Made by a program: the position numbers and the translations under genes | Notes under the pieces: generated by a model | What the model saw: the letters and a program-made list of their open reading frames with translations, nothing else | What the model was told of the DNA's origin: nothing | Database searches by the model: none | Part shown: piece after piece, positions 23,115-26,731 of the stretch | Numbering within the stretch: the stretch's first letter is position 1 | How the letters are laid out: every line of letters begins with the position of its first letter | DNA from: an uncultured Spirochaetales bacterium | Lineage (GTDB): Bacteria; UBP6; UBA1177 | Length of the DNA: 26,731 nt | Reading direction: 5' to 3' | NCBI GenBank assembly: GCA_902780365.1 | Contig: CACZFE010000022.1 | Span: 1 to 26,731 of the forward strand

Positions 23115-23633
23115 ATGAAGGATGTGAATAACAATTGTTGTGAATTTAAGAATTTTGTTCAAGACTGGATTGTAGATCTTGCCAAAGAAGCGGGATTGGA
23201 TATCAGCGGATTCAGGCATAAAGTTACTCAGGAATTTAAGCAGCATATTCTGTCGAATCACGGTAACGCTGAAACCGAAGAAAATCGCGGGCAAGTCGCA
23301 GTGAGTGACGAAGATTTGGAAAATATCAATGAAATTTTGGAAAAGCCGACTTTTGCTGTCGCTGGAATAAAGCGAAGAAATAAGTATGGAATAATGGAAG
23401 ACCGGATCATTCTTGTAAAAAACACTGATAAGGGAACGATCCTTTTTGAAGAGGTCTTGTTCGGTAAAAGGAACCGAGCTCTGAATGCAAAATCGCTCAT
23501 AATCAAAAAAGGAATAATCACTGAAGAGAGCCTCCGGAACATTTTGGCGAGCAATGCCAAGAATGATATAACGAACATGAAAATAAGGTATGCTGACGCG
23601 GTGGTTGCCAAATCCACGATTCACTCGGTGTAA
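23115..23633 (+). CDS. PBECR-type (phage-Barnase/EndoU/ColicinE5/RelE-like) nuclease-domain protein, tentative
   Basis: 172 residues. HILSNHGN (49-56), a GQVAVSDEDLENINEILEKP stretch (about 64-83) and a C-terminal beta-rich part (DRIILVKNTDKGTILFEEVL; ALNAKSLIIKKG) resemble the PBECR domains found on phage MuF and polyvalent proteins, which are predicted RNases. It is not fused to any phage structural domain. GCAGGA lies immediately before the ATG, so the GTG three codons on is an alternative start. It stands alone on the plus strand, divergent from the restriction operon, with no recognisable antitoxin gene beside it. The family call is from memory of the pattern and needs a profile search. 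Confidence 0.5.
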   Translation: MKDVNNNCCEFKNFVQDWIVDLAKEAGLDISGFRHKVTQEFKQHILSNHGNAETEENRGQVAVSDEDLENINEILEKPTFAVAGIKRRNKYGIMEDRIILVKNTDKGTILFEEVLFGKRNRALNAKSLIIKKGIITEESLRNILASNAKNDITNMKIRYADAVVAKSTIHSV

Positions 23634-23679
23634 CACCGACGGCGGCGGCAGTCTCCGCCCACGCTCCAGCATTGTCGGT
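23625..23679 (+). other. Nested inverted repeats at the end of the PBECR-like gene
   Basis: TCGGTG/CACCGA (23625-23630, 23634-23639) form a perfect hairpin around the stop codon. ACCGAC (23635-23640) can also pair with GTCGGT (23674-23679), enclosing GGCGG/CCGCC (23641-23645, 23655-23659). This is a GC-rich island in AT-rich DNA. No T-run follows, so it is not a classical terminator. It may stabilise the mRNA or be a recombination scar. Confidence 0.45.
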
Positions 23680-23910
23680 AGTCTAACACATCTGATGTTT
23701 TTGTCAAGTGAAAATTAGATATAGAATGGGAATGAGACTGAAGATCGAGTTCCTGCCTGAAAATTGATGAGTTGTCCGATTTTTTCGTACAACTGGATTG
23801 TTATCTTGACATTTGTCCTGATAAATCTAGTAAAAATGCTTCGAAAGCTTGAATTTTGATAAAATTTTGATAGAATACTGATAATTTTTCTGTTTTTTTA
23901 GGAGGAAATT
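23680..23910. other. Gene-free leader of the phd-like antitoxin
   Basis: No gene is seen. It contains an inverted repeat AGTTGT/ACAACT (23770-23775, 23789-23794), a TTGACA box about 100 bp upstream of the antitoxin start, and the 11-bp iterons described separately. Confidence 0.5.
23854..23886 (+). repeat. Three 11-bp iterons upstream of the antitoxin
   Basis: TTTTGATAAAA, TTTTGATAGAA and TACTGATAATT lie head to tail, sharing TGATA at the same phase. They lie 24-57 bp before the start codon, with TTGATA and TAGAAT/TGATAA available as promoter boxes. Phd/YefM-type antitoxins repress their own promoters by binding repeated sites here. Confidence 0.55.
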
Positions 23911-24174
23911 ATGCAAATTCGCCCAGTTTCAGATCTACGCAACAAATTCTCTGACATAGAGAGTTTGGTTTTTTCAAAGAAAGAGCCGGTTTTCCTTACA
24001 AAAAACGGCTACGGTTCTATGGTGGTGATGAGTCTCGACATGTACGAAAGCCTTACCGAAAATATCGAGGCGAAACTTGACGCCGCGGATATTCAGGCTG
24101 AAGAGAGCCCGGAACGTCTTTCCCACGATGAAGTTTTTAGTGCTGTCCGCGCACGCATCGGGTCAACTAAATGA
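23911..24174 (+). CDS. Phd/YefM-family type II antitoxin
   Basis: 87 residues. The N-terminal Phd/YefM DNA-binding fold is clear: MQIRPVSDLRNKFSDIE, then EPVFLTKNGYGSMVVMSLDMYESL. The C-terminal third (ADIQAEESPERLSHDEVFSAVRARI) is the toxin-neutralising tail. AGGAGG sits 5 nt before the ATG. Its TGA overlaps the ATG of a RelE/ParE-like reading frame that is cut short, so the antitoxin is now effectively an orphan. It is the last intact island gene before the core operon on the other strand. Confidence 0.92.
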   Translation: MQIRPVSDLRNKFSDIESLVFSKKEPVFLTKNGYGSMVVMSLDMYESLTENIEAKLDAADIQAEESPERLSHDEVFSAVRARIGSTK

Positions 24175-24245
24175 GTTATAAGTTACGTTATTTCGCCGTT
24201 ACAGATCTTCCAGAACTTTCTTTTCCTTTTCTTCTACTGTTTTGA
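24171..24245 (+). pseudogene. Truncated RelE/ParE-type toxin remnant
   Basis: Starting with the ATG that overlaps the antitoxin stop (ATGA), 24 codons read MSYKLRYFAVTDLPEL and then a run of hydrophobic residues to a TGA. The first 16 residues resemble the start of RelE/ParE toxins (MSYKLxxxxxAxxDLxEI). From about 24199 the sequence is the 3' end of the lipoprotein gene on the other strand. The toxin body is therefore missing and the point of loss marks the right edge of the island. Confidence 0.6.
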
Positions 24246-24393
24246 CGGCGTCGTTGAGTTTCTTTTCGGCATCCTGCTTCATTTCGATCATTTTCTGCGC
24301 TTCAGTTGCGGGGGGCGGCGGCTGTTTTCCGCATGAGGAGAGAAGAAGCGGGAACAAAAGGGCGAAAACCGCGGCAAGTGATGATCTTTTCAT
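24199..24393 (-). CDS. Small predicted lipoprotein
   Basis: 64 residues: a signal peptide MKRSSLAAVFALLFPLLLSSC with lipobox LSSC and lipidated C21, a proline-rich linker (GKQPPPP) and a charged helical tail rich in K and E that could form a coiled coil. AGGAGA lies 7 nt before the ATG. It follows the nitroreductase by 9 bp and is last in the operon. Its 3' end lies exactly at the island border, so the C-terminus may have been altered by the rearrangement. Function is unknown. Confidence 0.75.
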   Translation of the reverse strand: MKRSSLAAVFALLFPLLLSSCGKQPPPPATEAQKMIEMKQDAEKKLNDAVKTVEEKEKKVLEDL

Positions 24394-24402
24394 TCCGGTC
24401 TC

Positions 24403-24921
24403 CTATTTCAAATATTTTACTGTCGCTTCCAGCGGTTTCTTTTCGGTGTGTCTGGGCGAGGGTCCCGCATTCGCAGCCGGATATCCGAGATCCATGAAGA
24501 GGACCGATCTTTCGTTTGCCGGGAGGTCGAACGCCTTTTCGAGCGCGGTGTTTCCGAACATGTTGCACCAGGTCGTGCCGAGCCCGAGTTCAGCCGCCTG
24601 AAGCATGATGTGGGTCGCGACGATGCTGACATCCTCGATCCCGGCGTGGATCCCTTCCTCATTCGGGTTTTTCCAGTCTTCATCGGTGTTGTAGGTGAAA
24701 ATGAGGACTGTCGGCGCGTTGTAGCGGCACGGAGTCAGAGTGTCGAGTTTTGCGAGCAGGGCAGGATCTTCGATGACATAGATCCTCTGCGGCTGCTGGT
24801 TTTTAGCGGTCGGAGCGATGTTCCCCGCTTCAAGAATTTTGTCGAGGATCTCCTTTTCCACTTTTTTGTCCGAATAACTCCTGACAGAGTAACGTTTTTT
24901 CGCGAGTTCGATGAAATCCAT
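24403..24921 (-). CDS. Nitroreductase-family flavoprotein
   Basis: 172 residues, the compact size seen in anaerobes. Landmarks are the N-terminal FMN-phosphate motif KKRYSVRSYSDKKV, APTAKNQQPQRIYVI, the helix VATHIMLQAAELGLGTTWCNMF and a glycine near the end in LGYPAANAGPSPRHTEKKPLE. These are NAD(P)H-dependent FMN enzymes that reduce nitro groups, quinones or related substrates; the physiological one cannot be told. It starts 8 bp after the GH13 gene stops, with GGAGG upstream. Confidence 0.92.
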   Translation of the reverse strand: MDFIELAKKRYSVRSYSDKKVEKEILDKILEAGNIAPTAKNQQPQRIYVIEDPALLAKLDTLTPCRYNAPTVLIFTYNTDEDWKNPNEEGIHAGIEDVSIVATHIMLQAAELGLGTTWCNMFGNTALEKAFDLPANERSVLFMDLGYPAANAGPSPRHTEKKPLEATVKYLK

Positions 24922-24929
24922 GTTTCCTC

Positions 24930-26731
24930 CTATTTTTCGTTGTATATCATTTCCGCACCGAATGGTTCGAGCGTGATCTCGATTTTGTTTTTTGCCGTGA
25001 TTTTTTCTCCGGAAAAGAGCGTTTCTAGCTTGCCACTCAGTTTCAGTTCCGACAAGTCGAGCGTGATTTTCTCCTCGTCTTCGCCGTTGTTGAAGAGAGC
25101 GATCACAGTATCTTCTCCCTGAACCATGGCGAAAGCGTAGATATCTTCCGAAACAGCGAGGTTTTTCCTCGTTCCGTGCATGAGGGCGGGGTGGTCTTTG
25201 CGGAAATTGCCTAAAATCTGCGTATGTGCAAGGTTCTTCTTCTGGTTTTCGCTCAGATCATCGCCGAAAAGAGCCATCCTTCTGTTGTCAGGATCGTTGG
25301 CTCCCGGCATTCCGAATTCGTCGCCCTGATAGATTATCGGGATCCCGGGATGGGTGAACATGAACGTCAAAGCGTTTCTCATTTTCCTGAACGGAAGTTC
25401 CTCTTCAGGCAGTTCAGGAGAGTTCTCCCAGACTTTCTGGTCTGCTTCCGCGCCTCCCTGCGACGAAACGCCGTCAAAATCCTTGTTTGCAAGACTCAGG
25501 GCGCGGGCGACATCGTGGTTGCCGATGAAATTCCCCATTATCGAACCTTTGTAAAAGTCGTTCTGATAGCGGTAGTCATTGGTCTCAAGAAATTTCGTGA
25601 AAGTCCTGAAATCCTCGCTCTGAAGCAGGAAAGTCCGCACGATATGGTGGTAAAGCGGGAAGTCGAACTGTCCGTCGAGCTTGTTTTCGCCGAGGTAATA
25701 TCCGATCTCGTCCCAGCCCATGTCGCCTGTGAAAGTCTCTCCGATCATGTAGAAAAGGATCCCCGTGGTCGTGACTTTGCGCTGTATCGCCGTTTTCAGA
25801 GTAGTCGTGAAGTCGAGTTCCATTAGCCTTATCGCGTCAAGGCGAAGTCCGTCGATGTCGAATTCCTGAATGAGCCATATCAGGTGGTTGATGACAGCCT
25901 CCATCGCCTCGTCGTTGCGGTAGTTGATATCGGCGAGATAGTCGGTGAACCAGCAGTCGACAGGCCTTTCCCAGCCGCATGAATAGCCGCCGTTGGAATT
26001 TGCCGGAAGACCGTCTTTAGCCATGTTGAACCAGCCTCGGTTTTTGTAGGTCTTCCAGAGGTATGAATCGGTGTGGACGTGGTTCGGCACGAAGTCGAAC
26101 ATCACCCTGATCCCCTTTTTATGCGCTTTCTGAATGAGTTCGTGCAGTTTTTCCTCGCTTCCGAAATGCTTTTCGATCGGGGAAGCGAGCCCCGGGATGT
26201 GAAGTTCGTTCGTCCAGCCCGTAGCTATCGGCCAGTATGAGTGGTAAGCCGCGTAGTAACGGCTGTCTCCGCCCATTCCCTTGCCGGGATTTTCGGTATT
26301 TGCGACAGGAGAACTTATCCAGAGGACGTTTACTCCCATGTCGGAAAAGTAGTTGTCATCGATTTTGTCGATGATCCCCTGAAAGTCGCCCCCCTGCCAG
26401 TTCGCCTTTTCGTCGATATCGGGAAGGGGAGAGTCGTTGCTTTTGTCACCGTTGCTGAAGCGGTCGGTCATAAGCTGATACATGAAGGCGTTCTTCCATT
26501 CAAACGGCGTTTCCTCGATCCAGACAGGCACCGTGAGAACTTCGGCCGCGAAGCCGTCGGTATCGAAGATCCTGAAAAACCAGGTGGATTTGCCGAAATC
26601 TTCTGCTTCGTGATCTATTGAAATCATTTCTGTTTTCTTGTCGAAAGAATAGTCGGTCTTTTCTCTTCCGAGCAAAATTTCCGATTTGTTGAAATCAGGG
26701 GCCTTGCCCGAAATTCCGGCCGTGAATCTGA
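24930..26731 (-). CDS. GH13 alpha-amylase-family glycosidase, 5' end outside window
   Basis: The frame is open to the right edge (about 600 codons seen). GH13 conserved regions are present: DFVPNHV (region I), GLRLDAIR with the nucleophile aspartate (II), MIGETF with the acid/base glutamate (III) and FIGNHD with the third aspartate (IV). YQLMTDRFSNGD marks the start of the barrel and FNNGEDEEKITLDLSEL the C-terminal beta domain. A beta-sandwich-like region precedes the barrel (WFFRIFDTDGFAAEVLTVPVWIEE), as in neopullulanase-like and cell-surface amylases. It hydrolyses alpha-glucans. Any signal peptide lies outside the window. It is first of an operon with the nitroreductase and lipoprotein. 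Confidence 0.93.
   Translation of the reverse strand, partial: RFTAGISGKAPDFNKSEILLGREKTDYSFDKKTEMISIDHEAEDFGKSTWFFRIFDTDGFAAEVLTVPVWIEETPFEWKNAFMYQLMTDRFSNGDKSNDSPLPDIDEKANWQGGDFQGIIDKIDDNYFSDMGVNVLWISSPVANTENPGKGMGGDSRYYAAYHSYWPIATGWTNELHIPGLASPIEKHFGSEEKLHELIQKAHKKGIRVMFDFVPNHVHTDSYLWKTYKNRGWFNMAKDGLPANSNGGYSCGWERPVDCWFTDYLADINYRNDEAMEAVINHLIWLIQEFDIDGLRLDAIRLMELDFTTTLKTAIQRKVTTTGILFYMIGETFTGDMGWDEIGYYLGENKLDGQFDFPLYHHIVRTFLLQSEDFRTFTKFLETNDYRYQNDFYKGSIMGNFIGNHDVARALSLANKDFDGVSSQGGAEADQKVWENSPELPEEELPFRKMRNALTFMFTHPGIPIIYQGDEFGMPGANDPDNRRMALFGDDLSENQKKNLAHTQILGNFRKDHPALMHGTRKNLAVSEDIYAFAMVQGEDTVIALFNNGEDEEKITLDLSELKLSGKLETLFSGEKITAKNKIEITLEPFGAEMIYNEK

Noticed and set aside
22952..23131. 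A 59-codon plus-strand frame overlapping the PBECR-like start, as a possible antitoxin
   Set aside because: It has no ribosome binding site, no recognised family, and much of it is a foldable leader. It cannot be told from chance.
23013..23672. A 219-codon minus-strand frame opposite the PBECR-like gene
   Set aside because: It is antisense to a better-supported gene, has odd composition and no ribosome binding site.
23631..23690. An integron attC-like site (GTCTAAC after an imperfect palindrome)
   Set aside because: The matching GTTRRRY box is missing in the needed orientation, and no integrase or cassette array is present.

Overview
The window looks like the chromosome of an anaerobic, Gram-negative-type bacterium. 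It carries an oxygen-defence operon (rubrerythrin, desulfoferrodoxin, flavodiiron protein, rubredoxin), a CstA transporter, a lipobox lipoprotein and a GH13 amylase. Strong AGGAGG-type ribosome binding sites precede most core genes. I cannot assign a taxon from sequence alone.

Core left part (1-12300): cstA (cut by the left edge) diverges from a plus-strand run rimO-serS-stand-alone GT5 glycogen-synthase-like protein. Two minus-strand operons follow. One is rbr-dfx-fdp-rubredoxin-truB, with a clear sigma70-type promoter and a palindrome near its start site. The other is yciO-like, a large membrane protein, a CPBP protease, punA and cdd.

Accessory island (about 12300-24200): AT-rich in its centre and built almost entirely of defence and conflict genes. 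From left to right it holds two long inverted repeats and a type III toxin-antitoxin locus (ToxN/AbiQ-like toxin, attenuator hairpin and a short antitoxin RNA candidate with its own promoter). Next come two 144-bp tandem repeats, the second of which supplies the end of a vsr gene. The main element is an 8.6-kb minus-strand operon read dcm, double-ATPase GHKL/histidine-kinase protein, CheY-like response regulator, fragment of a second C5 methyltransferase, mcrB-like, mcrC/LlaJI-like (with a +1 frameshift), vsr. The layout recalls LlaJI-type restriction systems (two 5mC methyltransferases plus a McrB/McrC pair), but a two-component-like signalling pair sits in the middle. The second methyltransferase is truncated and the McrC-like subunit is frameshifted, so the restriction half may be decaying. 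To the right are a PBECR-nuclease-like gene with foldable flanks and a Phd/YefM antitoxin whose RelE/ParE-type partner is cut off at the island edge.

Core right part (24199-26731): a minus-strand operon of a GH13 alpha-amylase (cut by the right edge), a small nitroreductase and a small lipoprotein.

No tRNA, rRNA, CRISPR array, transposase or integrase was recognised.
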